A model generated the notes under the pieces. That model saw only the letters and a list, made by a program, of their open reading frames with translations, had not been told where the DNA came from and ran no database searches. This document shows positions 54,824 through 63,513 of a DNA stretch of 64,000 nt, piece by piece (within the stretch, counting starts at the first letter, position 1; every line of letters starts with the position of its first letter). The stretch lies in the NCBI RefSeq assembly GCF_030814315.1, contig NZ_JAUSUV010000002.1, positions 248,001 to 312,000 of the forward strand, read 5' to 3'. The translations under genes were made by a program, and so were the position numbers. The DNA comes from Croceifilum oryzae. GTDB taxonomy: Bacteria > Bacillota > Bacilli > Thermoactinomycetales > Thermoactinomycetaceae.

Positions 54824-56242
54824 TTGAAATCATCTACGGGGCTTTTCCGTAAAAAAAGTATTCAAAGTTTTGTGCAAGATGCACAAACAAAATCAAAATT
54901 ACAAAGAAATTTAACTGCATGGGATTTGGCCTTGCTGGGAATCGGGGCCATTATCGGTACAGGAATCTTTGTATTAACAGGTACAGGTGCCTTGCAAGCA
55001 GGTCCAGCACTTACGATTTCTTTCTTACTAGCTGGTTTGGCTTGTGCGTTTGCAGCACTTTGTTATGCTGAGTTTGCATCACTGGTTCCGGCATCTGGTT
55101 CTGTTTATACCTATAGCTATGCCACATTAGGCGAAATCATTGCATGGGTTATCGGCTGGGATTTAGTGTTAGAATATTTGTTCGCTGTTAGTTCCGTTGC
55201 TGTAGGTTGGTCGGGTTACTTTCAAAACCTACTATCTGGATTTGGGCTCCATCTACCGAAAGCATTAACAGCAGCTTATGATGCTCAGGCAGGTACATTA
55301 TTTAACTTACCAGCTGTCTTGATTGTTTTATTTATCACCTTTTTACTAGCTACTGGGATTCAAGCTTCGAAAAAAATAAACAACATTATGGTCCTTGTAA
55401 AAATAGGGGTTGTTCTGCTCTTTATCTTGGTGGGTATATTCTATGTACAACCAAGTAACTGGGCTCCATATGCACCATTTGGTTTTGGCGGGATTTCACT
55501 CGCAGCGGCAACGGTATTCTTTGCCTACATTGGCTTTGATGCGGTAGCGTCTGCGGCGGAAGAAACAAAAAATCCACAACGCGACTTACCGCGTGGAATT
55601 TTATGGTCGCTTGGAATTTGTACTCTTTTATATGTAATTGTTTCGGCAATCATGACGGGAGCGGTTCCGTTTGCTCAGTTTAAAGGGATTGCTCATCCGG
55701 CCTCCTTTGTAATGGATCAGGTAGGGCAGACATGGGTCGCTGGCTTTATCGATGTAGGAGCTATTTTGGGTCTGACAACCGTTATTCTCGTTATGTTATA
55801 TGGACAAACTCGTATTTTCTACGCAATGTCTCGGGATGGACTATTACCGAAATTCTTCTCTGATGTAGATGAAAAACATTCGACTCCTTTTAAAGCAACT
55901 TGGTTAGTTGGGATTATCGCCGCGTTAATCGGTGGTCTGTTTAAATTAGACCAATTGGCTGAGATGGTGAATATCGGTACACTCTTCGCCTTTATGCTGG
56001 TTTGTATCGGGGTTCTAGTACTTCGCAAGACGGAGCCAAACTTACCACGTAAATTTAAAACACCATTTGTTCCGTTGGTTCCAATCTTAGGTGTATTATT
56101 CTGTGGATACCTCATTATACAGTTACAAATGGTTACTTGGATTGCATTTGGTATCTGGTTTGTAATTGGACTTGTTGTATACTTCGGGTACTCCCGCAAA
56201 CATTCTTTGATTGGCAAGGGTCCTGTTCAAGGGAAAAAGTAA
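54824..56242 (+). CDS. APC-family amino-acid permease (YfnA/CAT-like)
   Basis: A 472-residue transporter with about 12 transmembrane helices. The N-terminus LFRKKSIQSFVQDAQTKSKLQRNLTAWDLALLGIGAIIGTGIFVLTG contains the APC helix-1 unwound motif GIGAIIGTGIF. The conserved FFAYIGFDAVASAAEETKNPQRDLP segment is near residue 240. It resembles B. subtilis YfnA, a cationic-amino-acid-transporter-like importer. TTG start behind AGGGGGAC. Monocistronic between a clear promoter and terminator. Confidence 0.9.
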   Translation: MKSSTGLFRKKSIQSFVQDAQTKSKLQRNLTAWDLALLGIGAIIGTGIFVLTGTGALQAGPALTISFLLAGLACAFAALCYAEFASLVPASGSVYTYSYATLGEIIAWVIGWDLVLEYLFAVSSVAVGWSGYFQNLLSGFGLHLPKALTAAYDAQAGTLFNLPAVLIVLFITFLLATGIQASKKINNIMVLVKIGVVLLFILVGIFYVQPSNWAPYAPFGFGGISLAAATVFFAYIGFDAVASAAEETKNPQRDLPRGILWSLGICTLLYVIVSAIMTGAVPFAQFKGIAHPASFVMDQVGQTWVAGFIDVGAILGLTTVILVMLYGQTRIFYAMSRDGLLPKFFSDVDEKHSTPFKATWLVGIIAALIGGLFKLDQLAEMVNIGTLFAFMLVCIGVLVLRKTEPNLPRKFKTPFVPLVPILGVLFCGYLIIQLQMVTWIAFGIWFVIGLVVYFGYSRKHSLIGKGPVQGKK

Positions 56243-56252
56243 ATCACAGTAG

Positions 56253-56292
56253 ACAAGCTATAGGAGCAGAGATTCCTGTAGCTTGTTTTTTG
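56253..56292 (+). terminator. Terminator of the amino-acid permease gene
   Basis: ACAAGCTATAGGA pairs with TTCCTGTAGCTTGT (one mismatch) and is followed by six T residues. Confidence 0.85.
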
Positions 56293-56339
56293 CTTTCTAT
56301 TATGGAAAGATACTTATAAAGCAATAAGGAGGAATATGA

Positions 56340-56960
56340 ATGAATCCAAACTTTCAAGCAGTGAAAGAAGTTATGCTCTCTCGTGGTAGTGTTAAACGAT
56401 ATGATACATACGAAATGCCAAAAGAAGAATTAGATGAACTATTAACACTAGCAGCAAGTGCTCCGTCCTCTTGGAACATTCAACATTGGCGCTATCTAGC
56501 GATTCAAAGTGAAGAAGCGAAACAACGTTTACTGCCTATCGCCTATAATCAGATTCAGGTGACCGAGTCATCTGTCGTGATTGTGATCCTAGGGGATATG
56601 GAAGCCAACAAAGGGGCTCGTATCGTTTATGATGAGGATCTCGCGCAAGGAGAATTAACACAAGAGATTTATGATCGGACGCTTGGACAAATCGATGGTG
56701 CCTATCAAAACAAACAATATGCTCGTGATGCAGCCTTCCTGAATGCAAGCCTCTCCGCTATGCAGTTAATGCTGGCAGCAAAAGCAAAAGGGTTTGATAC
56801 TTGTGCCATGGGTGGATTTAATAGCGCGTCATTGGTAAAAGAATTTAATATTCCGGATCGCTATGTTCCTGTGATGCTCATCACGATCGGGAAAGCAGCC
56901 CAGCCTGCCCGTCCCACTAATCGTTTAGACCTAGATACATTAGTATTGGAAACGTTATAA
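56340..56960 (+). CDS. Nitroreductase-family flavoprotein
   Basis: A 206-residue FMN-dependent NAD(P)H oxidoreductase of the NfnB/YdgI-YodC type, acting on nitro- or quinone-like compounds. The FMN-phosphate site SRGSVKRYD is at about 14-22. APSSWNIQHWRYL is at about 50-62, and MAAKAKGFDTCAMGGFN supplies the second FMN contact. Length and ends match small Bacillus homologues. TAAGGAGGAAT precedes the ATG. The physiological substrate is unknown. Confidence 0.88.
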   Translation: MNPNFQAVKEVMLSRGSVKRYDTYEMPKEELDELLTLAASAPSSWNIQHWRYLAIQSEEAKQRLLPIAYNQIQVTESSVVIVILGDMEANKGARIVYDEDLAQGELTQEIYDRTLGQIDGAYQNKQYARDAAFLNASLSAMQLMLAAKAKGFDTCAMGGFNSASLVKEFNIPDRYVPVMLITIGKAAQPARPTNRLDLDTLVLETL

Positions 56961-56973
56961 GACATCACACATA

Positions 56974-57010
56974 AAAGCCTGCTTCGTGAAGTGAAGCAGG
57001 CTTTGTTTTG
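56974..57010 (+). terminator. Terminator after the nitroreductase gene
   Basis: A perfect 12-bp stem AAAGCCTGCTTC/GAAGCAGGCTTT followed by GTTTTG, between convergent genes. Confidence 0.85.
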
Positions 57011-57028
57011 CTATCATTATGTAGTTAT

Positions 57029-59206
57029 TTAAGCACCTACATAGTAATAGAACGGAATGCGAATTGGCTCGTTTTTCTCATTTACGATCGTGATATAACC
57101 TTGATAATCGCCATCATCTTTCTTCTTCGGATTTACCGTTACATTAAATGTAGTGGATTTTCCTTTGGCAAGGGTAAGTAAGGTCTTATCCGATTTCACG
57201 AGAGAATTTCCCTTGATTTGATACACTTGACGCTTGGAGGTTGGGTTTTTCAACGTAACTTGCAGTTTCACTTGATCGCCTGTCTTGGATAGCTTTCCAA
57301 AGCTTAAGCTTGCTGGGTTTGCCATCAAGACTGGATTTAGTGCTTTTCCTAAATTGACTACACCTGCACCTACTTCAACTGGAAGAGCGGCACTCTTTGG
57401 ATTAACCGCTGTACCCATTAATGCAGACTTGATGTCTTGAGGAGTCCAATTAGGATGAGCTTGGGTCAAGAGAGCAGATGCCCCCGTAACGTGAGGAGCA
57501 GACATGGATGTACCATTGTAAGCCGCTAATCCGCCACCGACAACACTGGAGTACACGTTTACGCCAACTGCGGCTACATCTGGCTTCAAGGTGTAGTTAA
57601 TCGTTGGACCACGGGAAGAAAATCCTGCGATTTGTAGAGAATCTGGTGTGAAGAATTCGTTGTCAGAACCAGGAGTGAACTTGACAGAGCCTTCCCCACT
57701 TGTGAGCCATGTTCCATCTACATCCGAAACCATAGCTACTGGGACAGTTACGCTTGTTTCCACTGATGGGGAGGTAGGCGCACCTGATTGGTTGTTTACG
57801 ATTAGGACACCAACAGCACCTTTTGCTTGCGCATTGGTTGCTTTTTGGGTAAAGGAACATGTACCACGCTTCACGATGGCAATCTTCCCAGTTAAATCAC
57901 TTGTGAGTGGGTCACAAGCAAGGTCCAAGTCATTAGAAGCATCTTTTACTGGTAGTAAAGGAGCTACTACTTCTTTCTCTACTGTTCCACCAGGGGATGC
58001 AGAACCGACTGGAAGGGTTTTGTTTTCACCTTTTACAGTTGCTTGGATCGCTTTTCCGAAGAAATGGCTATTGCTTACGGCCGCTACTGTAATGACATCC
58101 GATGCAATTCCAGGGGAACCGATCGTTTGTGCACCAGGACCGTTATTACCAGCGGAGATAACGGTTGTCATACCCGCACGAGAAGCAGCGTTGACTACTT
58201 CTACGAGTAAGTCAAAACCAGTCGTAGCAGGACCGCCTAAGCTTAAGTTTGCTACATCCATGCCATCGTTTACAGCGTCTTCTACTGCTTTGGCGATGAA
58301 TGTGCTATCTGCGTTACAGTCGTCACAAGGGAATACATTATAGTTTCCTAAGTATGCTTTTGGTGCAACGCCACTTAATGGAGTTTTGGCTACACCGGTT
58401 GGATCCTTATATCCTTCAATTCCAGCGATCGTACCCGCAACGTGGCTTCCATGAGAGCCAATTGCTTCTGGTGTACGAATCCCTTTTCCATCCGCTTGGT
58501 AGTTTACCGCTTCTGGATGGTACACTTTCGCTACGATTACTTTATTGCTCGTATATTTTAACCATTCATCCATCGAGCCAGTTCCGCTTAAGTCAGCTTG
58601 TACTTTCGGGAATCCTTCTGGCATTTTCAGAGATGGATCTTTCAGGAATGGATGATTTTGGTCGATTCCAGAATCGATTACGGCTACTTTTACGCCGTCT
58701 CCTTTATATCCAGCCTTCCATACAGGAAGAGTATTTATGAGTTCAAGCGACTTATTCATGGTCGGGCGGTATTGTTTACTCTGCACAACTTGCTTAACGC
58801 CAGGTGCTTTCTCGAGCGTTTTGACATCGGTGCTAGAAGCCTTTACCGAGAAGCCGTTGAACGTGGTACTGAACTCCGAAACCACTTTTGCTTTTGTCTG
58901 TTCTTTGATGTATTTCTTTACCGAATCACGCTTCTTCGTCAGATAAGACTGATAATTCTTTACATCGGAAGATTTTGTGTTTAAATCCTTATCAGGAGCT
59001 GGTTGCGTTGCCGCAAAGCCTTTAATGCCTCCATCGTATGTAGCGACTGGCTCATCAGCTAGCTCTACAAAGTAGTAGCCTGAGGTAGCTGGAGTAGAAA
59101 TTTTGGCATCCGTGTTTGGATCGTTTGCCAATACACTTGATACACTGGATAATACTAATGCTCCACTTAGAAGCATAGACGCAGGAATACGCCATTTTCT
59201 CTTCAT
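57029..59206 (-). CDS. vpr: Secreted subtilisin-family serine protease with PA domain (Vpr-like)
   Basis: A 725-residue extracellular protease. Order: signal peptide (MKRKWRIPASMLLSGALVL...VLA), I9 inhibitor propeptide (about 40-145), S8 catalytic domain with Asp178 (AVIDSGID), His255 (GSHGSHVAG) and Ser about 566 (GTSMSAPHV). A PA domain is inserted between His and Ser (LTGKIAIVKRGTCSF, GAVGVLIVNN). A C-terminal beta-sandwich follows (PASLSFGKLSKTGDQVKLQVTL). The layout matches B. subtilis Vpr, which is about 80 residues longer. I start at 59206, behind GGGAGGG, since the signal peptide begins there. Feeds peptides to the aminopeptidase type seen at 6094. Confidence 0.92.
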   Translation of the reverse strand: MKRKWRIPASMLLSGALVLSSVSSVLANDPNTDAKISTPATSGYYFVELADEPVATYDGGIKGFAATQPAPDKDLNTKSSDVKNYQSYLTKKRDSVKKYIKEQTKAKVVSEFSTTFNGFSVKASSTDVKTLEKAPGVKQVVQSKQYRPTMNKSLELINTLPVWKAGYKGDGVKVAVIDSGIDQNHPFLKDPSLKMPEGFPKVQADLSGTGSMDEWLKYTSNKVIVAKVYHPEAVNYQADGKGIRTPEAIGSHGSHVAGTIAGIEGYKDPTGVAKTPLSGVAPKAYLGNYNVFPCDDCNADSTFIAKAVEDAVNDGMDVANLSLGGPATTGFDLLVEVVNAASRAGMTTVISAGNNGPGAQTIGSPGIASDVITVAAVSNSHFFGKAIQATVKGENKTLPVGSASPGGTVEKEVVAPLLPVKDASNDLDLACDPLTSDLTGKIAIVKRGTCSFTQKATNAQAKGAVGVLIVNNQSGAPTSPSVETSVTVPVAMVSDVDGTWLTSGEGSVKFTPGSDNEFFTPDSLQIAGFSSRGPTINYTLKPDVAAVGVNVYSSVVGGGLAAYNGTSMSAPHVTGASALLTQAHPNWTPQDIKSALMGTAVNPKSAALPVEVGAGVVNLGKALNPVLMANPASLSFGKLSKTGDQVKLQVTLKNPTSKRQVYQIKGNSLVKSDKTLLTLAKGKSTTFNVTVNPKKKDDGDYQGYITIVNEKNEPIRIPFYYYVGA

Positions 59207-59323
59207 GAATTGCCCTCCCAAAGATGAATATTGACTCATGATTCAAGTCATAGATATATAATACTATAACTAACATTCAAATCCTTCTTTTTTATTAGTA
59301 AATTATAAATTTTATTTACAAAT

Positions 59324-59366
59324 AAAAATGCTAGAAAGAACAATTTCGGTTCTCTCTAGCATTTTT
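59324..59366 (-). terminator. Terminator of the flippase gene
   Basis: AAAAATGCTAGA-AGAAC and its near-exact complement around a 7-base loop, with A/T tails giving a T-run on the minus strand. It lies just after the stop at 59375. Confidence 0.85.
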
Positions 59367-59374
59367 TCGTTCTG

Positions 59375-60982
59375 TTATCGTTGTAAAATTCGTAGACGAG
59401 TAAAGAGCGCAATGATTTTTCCTCCCATGGGAATCATGCGAAGCTCTCTCTCAGTAAGGGTTCGAGTGATAATGAGGGCAAGTAGATAGACAAATGATCC
59501 GATCAAAACCATCGCTAAGCTGATAAAGACATAAAATAGACGACTTGGTTCTGTAGTTAGGAAGAGCATAGATTTATAGAAAAGATAGAGAGTAACCAAC
59601 ATAATTCCAGTGCTAAGTAATGGCTTTAGGACATATGTACCAAAGCGGAAGCGAATTCCTGTGACTCGTACCACTTGCCATAGATTCAGCCCGCAAACGA
59701 CGACATAAGCGAGTACCATCGCTAATGCAGAGCCTCGAATCCCCATCATAGGAATAAACACGAAGTTTCCTATCACTTTGACAGCCGCACCGATTAGTAG
59801 ATGATGGACTGGGAGCTTATTAAACCCTAATCCTTGTAAAATCCCCGAACAAGTAACTGCTAAGGTACTAAAGATGGCTGAGAACGCAAGGATTGCTAAC
59901 GTGTCTCCTCCAGTATTATTCTTGTACATTGCGATGTTAAGTGGCTCTACTAGCATCGATAAGGCGAGGCTTGCTGGTAAGCTAATGACAAGTGTCATCA
60001 GCCAAGACTGTGAGATTTTATGCTCTACTGCCTCGTATTCCTCGCGAGACATATGCGCCGCAATCGCTGGAATTAAAGCGAGAGTAAGTGAGCTTGAGAA
60101 AACCGAAATAACGTTGACAAATGGCTCGCCTCGGCCGTAGATGCCGAATAATTGGGTAGCCATTTTATCTGTCAGCCCTGAGTTCATTAATAAGCGGGGT
60201 ACGGTGAAAGAATCAATGAGTCCGATTAATGGAAGCACCAGTGTTGCTAATGAAATCGGGATTGCATAGGCAATAATTTTTTTCGATAACCTCTTAAATG
60301 ATTCAGGACGACGTAAGGGAGGATTCCATTTTTTATAAAGTTGCTCTTTTTTATCACGCAGGTTGTAGCAGAACATCACCATTAAGCCCGCGATTGCACC
60401 AAATAAAGCCCCAGCCGTTGCTCCAGCCGCTACTGTCGCATGGTTCATACCAGCTCCAACCATCCAGTACGTCAGCCCAATAAGTACTCCGACCCGCACA
60501 ATCTGTTCGATAAGTTGCGAGATTCCAGTTGGCACCATCTGCTGTTGTCCTTGAAAAAATCCACGGTATGCCCCCATGATCGGGACAAACAATATTGCAC
60601 ATGCCAATACCTTCATAGAAGAAGCTGCAGCTGAGTTACCTAGTATCACCTTCGAAATATATTCTGCTCCAAAAAATAGGATGCAAAATGAAAGAACCCC
60701 AGTAAGCGTTAAGATAGTAGAGGCAACACGTAAGATGCGCCGTGCTCCAGGATAATCATCATGAGAGAGGTGTTCTGCCACAAACTTCGAAACCGTGATC
60801 GGAATTCCAGCTGTTGCGATCATTAAAAGAATCGAGTAGAACGGGAAGGAGATTCGATAGATTCCTACTGTCTCGTCCCCTGCGATATTTTGAAACGGAG
60901 CCCAAAAAAGGCTCCCGATAATTTTTGTAAAAAGAGTTAATATGCTTAGGATGAGTGTTCCTTTGACTAATTTATTTGACAT
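59375..60982 (-). CDS. Polysaccharide/lipid II flippase-like protein (MOP superfamily, SpoVB/YtgP type)
   Basis: A 535-residue integral membrane protein with about 14 hydrophobic helices. It begins KGTLILSILTLFTKIIGSLFWAPFQNIAGDE, typical of SpoVB/MurJ-like members. The motif PFYSILLMIATAGIPITVSKFVAE lies at about 45-70, and RGFFQGQQQMVPTGISQLIEQIVR at about 140. Members flip lipid-linked cell-wall precursors; SpoVB acts in the spore cortex and YtgP/Amj-type proteins in vegetative cells, and the two cannot be separated here. AAAGGAAG precedes the ATG. Confidence 0.88.
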   Translation of the reverse strand: MSNKLVKGTLILSILTLFTKIIGSLFWAPFQNIAGDETVGIYRISFPFYSILLMIATAGIPITVSKFVAEHLSHDDYPGARRILRVASTILTLTGVLSFCILFFGAEYISKVILGNSAAASSMKVLACAILFVPIMGAYRGFFQGQQQMVPTGISQLIEQIVRVGVLIGLTYWMVGAGMNHATVAAGATAGALFGAIAGLMVMFCYNLRDKKEQLYKKWNPPLRRPESFKRLSKKIIAYAIPISLATLVLPLIGLIDSFTVPRLLMNSGLTDKMATQLFGIYGRGEPFVNVISVFSSSLTLALIPAIAAHMSREEYEAVEHKISQSWLMTLVISLPASLALSMLVEPLNIAMYKNNTGGDTLAILAFSAIFSTLAVTCSGILQGLGFNKLPVHHLLIGAAVKVIGNFVFIPMMGIRGSALAMVLAYVVVCGLNLWQVVRVTGIRFRFGTYVLKPLLSTGIMLVTLYLFYKSMLFLTTEPSRLFYVFISLAMVLIGSFVYLLALIITRTLTERELRMIPMGGKIIALFTRLRILQR

Positions 60983-61104
60983 GGATTCATACTTCCTTTG
61001 TGCGAAAAGTGCATGATGTTTATTTTAGCAGGTTAAGTATATTCTGGATATGTACGAAGATGTCAAATTTAAAAAGAAAAGCAGATTGTTGTAGTCCTTA
61101 CTCC

Positions 61105-62244
61105 TCAATCAGCCTCAAAACCAAAGAGATGAAAGAAGTCTTCTCGGAATCCTTTTAGATCTGTGAGTTCATACACATTTTCCGAATTCACCTTCTCTAA
61201 AATCGCGGAAACTTCCTGCTGAACGTCTGCGCGCATCTCCCAATCATCAATACGGATTCGTCCTTCCTCATCAAGCGGAAGCGGTTGATTTGAGTAGAGA
61301 AAATCTTGATAGAGACGGTTCATCTGTTCGATGCAACCTTCATGAATTCCTTTTTCTTTCATCACTTTGTATAAAGCGGATATGTAGAGCGGGATAACGG
61401 GAATGGCGGTACTTGATTGAGTAACCAGCCCTTTACATACTGTCACGATTGCTTGTCCGTTTACAGATGATAGCTCCTTACTTAATTCATGAGCCGTTGC
61501 TTCCAGATGATCCTTTGCACGTCCGATCGTTCCATTGCGATAAATAGGGTGGGTCATCTCGGGGCCGATGTAGGAGAAGGCGATGGTTTTCACACCACTA
61601 CTTAGAACATCCGCTTCTTTTAGCGCCAGCATCCATGAACGCCAATCTTCCCCGCCCATCACTTTTACCGTGTCCGCAATTTCTTCCTCATTTGCTGGCT
61701 GTAGTTCCACGTCCGTTACTTCTCCTGTATGGAAATGTACCGTTTTATTTTGATACGGTGAACCAATTGGTTTTAAGACAGAATAATAAGCCTCTCCTGT
61801 TTGCGGATCAGTCCGCTTGGCAGTAGCAAGGCTATAGATTACCAAGTCAATCTTGCCTAAGTCCTGCTTAATCAGTTGAATTGTTTCTTCCTTTATCTCA
61901 TTGGAAAAAGCATCTCCATTTACATGCTTGGCATAGAGCCCTTCTTGATGAGCAAACTCTTCAAATGCCATCGAATTATACCAGCCAGCCGATGCCCCGC
62001 GTTTAGCAGTTCCTCGTCCGCCCGAAAAAACGCCAATTGTACTTGCACCTGCTCCAAAAGCAGATACAATCCGCGCAGACAGCCCGAATCCCTTCGAAGC
62101 TCCGATCACCAGCACATTCTTAGGTCCATTGGTTAATGTAGGTTGTTTTTGAATAAAATCAATCTGTTTTCTTACCTGCTCTCTGCATCCTGCAGGATGA
62201 GCGTTTGTACAAATAAAGCCACGAAATCTAGGTTTTAAGTCCAT
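61105..62244 (-). CDS. fabV: Trans-2-enoyl-CoA/ACP reductase, FabV/Ter family
   Basis: A 379-residue NADH-dependent reductase finishing the fatty-acid elongation cycle. It begins MDLKPRFRGFICTNAHPAGC, the FabV/Ter hallmark. The nucleotide loop VLVIGASKGFGLS is at about 45-57. The catalytic Tyr-x8-Lys (YRNGTIGRAK, about 235-244) distinguishes this family from FabI (x6). I start at 62244, behind GAGAGG, because the family begins there. FabV is less common in Bacillales than FabI/FabL and is known for triclosan resistance in other bacteria. Confidence 0.92.
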   Translation of the reverse strand: MDLKPRFRGFICTNAHPAGCREQVRKQIDFIQKQPTLTNGPKNVLVIGASKGFGLSARIVSAFGAGASTIGVFSGGRGTAKRGASAGWYNSMAFEEFAHQEGLYAKHVNGDAFSNEIKEETIQLIKQDLGKIDLVIYSLATAKRTDPQTGEAYYSVLKPIGSPYQNKTVHFHTGEVTDVELQPANEEEIADTVKVMGGEDWRSWMLALKEADVLSSGVKTIAFSYIGPEMTHPIYRNGTIGRAKDHLEATAHELSKELSSVNGQAIVTVCKGLVTQSSTAIPVIPLYISALYKVMKEKGIHEGCIEQMNRLYQDFLYSNQPLPLDEEGRIRIDDWEMRADVQQEVSAILEKVNSENVYELTDLKGFREDFFHLFGFEAD

Positions 62245-62360
62245 GTAAGCGATTCCTCTCTGTTGTTCCGAAATATATTTGGTTATCATACCACAATGGA
62301 AAACAAAAATCGCGTTGAGTGTGGGCTGACAACCTTATCACTTTCAGTACCAACCTATTA

Positions 62361-62407
62361 AAAATAGCAAATCCCTTGTCCGATGGAGATGAGGGATTTG
62401 CTATTTT
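62361..62407. terminator. Terminator between spo0M and fabV
   Basis: A perfect 16-bp stem (arm AAAATAGCAAATCCCT) with a 15-base loop and T-run (TTTTTTG). It can act in either direction; spo0M is the nearest upstream gene on the minus strand. Confidence 0.85.
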
Positions 62408-62491
62408 TTGATGAAATCATTTTTGATATACGGATGTTGTTAACCAATGAACATAGTCAAAAACTCACAGGACAGATCTTGCTTCGATTGT

Positions 62492-63253
62492 TTAGCTATG
62501 CGCAAGGTCTTTGCGGATCATTTCTTCTAAGTACTTTTGGGTAGATTCTACATTCTTTAGGGTTTCCTCATCTATGAGAAAGGAGTGCGTTAACTTTTTG
62601 CTCTGTAGGAAGCTAAGATAGTTAGAATGGTCGTTCTCTTTTAGGGTGATATCAAAGATGCCAGTGAGCTCTTTTTGCTCTTTCTGATTCTCAAAATAGA
62701 AACCAACTTGCTCAAATTTCCTGTAGAAATAAGAGGTGGGACGGTACTGAAGCAACTGGCCAAAGGACTCGTTATCGAGTGGTAGCGAACCTTCCCAAGT
62801 CTGGTGGAAGCCTAGTTGTTCGATTGCCTGATAAAAATTCTCTAGGTGTTTTGCTGGTTTTACCTGTAGATAATCTCGATCATGTGCATCAATCGCATGT
62901 TTAATCTCTAAATTGGATAGAAAGAAATACTTGGTGTTAATCGAAGACGGTGGGAGATCTTCTGGACAATGGAAGCTAAAGGGAACTTCTTTTGTCTCTC
63001 CTGGCTCAAGTTCGTACTCTTCTTTGCTTATCCCGATGCTGGCAATCTTTTTATGGATGTTACTCAGAGATGTTGCATGGCAAGATTCCATCATAAAATA
63101 GACGGAGAGTCCCTCAATATCTTGCTCTGCTTTTCCACCAGTAACAACAAAGTGCCCAGTTACTTCTTCTCCTGCCCGAACGGTCGGATGATCCAATCTT
63201 AAGTCGATCTTTGCTGTTCCTAAACCAATAGAGGCTAATACTGTTTCAAACAA
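62492..63253 (-). CDS. spo0M: Sporulation-control protein Spo0M
   Basis: A 253-residue arrestin-like cytosolic protein (B. subtilis Spo0M, 258 aa), which affects entry into sporulation and has cytoskeletal or division links. It begins MFETVLASIGLGTAKIDLRLDHPTVRAGEEVTGHFVVTGG, the Spo0M signature. The central arrestin-type beta-sandwich has ELEPGETKEVPFSFHCPEDLPPSS, and the C-terminal half is less conserved. AGGGAGGAATT lies upstream of the ATG. A palindromic region with -10-like elements follows upstream. Confidence 0.93.
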   Translation of the reverse strand: MFETVLASIGLGTAKIDLRLDHPTVRAGEEVTGHFVVTGGKAEQDIEGLSVYFMMESCHATSLSNIHKKIASIGISKEEYELEPGETKEVPFSFHCPEDLPPSSINTKYFFLSNLEIKHAIDAHDRDYLQVKPAKHLENFYQAIEQLGFHQTWEGSLPLDNESFGQLLQYRPTSYFYRKFEQVGFYFENQKEQKELTGIFDITLKENDHSNYLSFLQSKKLTHSFLIDEETLKNVESTQKYLEEMIRKDLAHS

Positions 63254-63283
63254 TTTAATTCCTCCCTAACCCATCATTTTTTC

Positions 63284-63338
63284 TCTATTATACACATACG
63301 ATGCTAGTAGTCGAGATGCTATAGATGTGTATAATAGA
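63284..63338. promoter_or_regulatory. 14-bp inverted repeat carrying divergent -10 elements
   Basis: Arms 63284-63297 and 63325-63338 (TCTATTATACACAT and complement) enclose 27 bases. Each arm supplies TATAAT-like sequence reading outward, towards spo0M on the left and yicC on the right. -35 boxes are not clear. It may be a divergent promoter or operator. Confidence 0.5.
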
Positions 63339-63470
63339 AGAAAAATGCAAGAGTGTGTTTTCAAACTATGAATCAACCTAAGAATATTGTGCAAATATGT
63401 CTATGGCGACACTAGGAAGGGATTCGATTTTAAAGGACGATTTTGATCGTATAGAATTGATTTAAAATGG

Positions 63471-63499
63471 ATCCCCATTGCGCAGGGGCTATTTTTTTT
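63471..63499 (+). terminator. Weak terminator-like hairpin before yicC
   Basis: CCCC and GGGG flank a palindromic TGCGCA, followed by CTATTTTTTTT. The T-run is good and the stem short. It would end a transcript of about 150 nt starting at the inverted repeat upstream. Confidence 0.4.
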
Positions 63500-63513
63500 G
63501 TCACAATAGAGAT

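Noticed and set aside
57648-58343. Plus-strand 231-codon frame opposite the Vpr-like protease
   Set aside because: Long antisense frames are common opposite subtilases of this codon usage; no start signal and low-complexity Ser/Thr/Ala composition.
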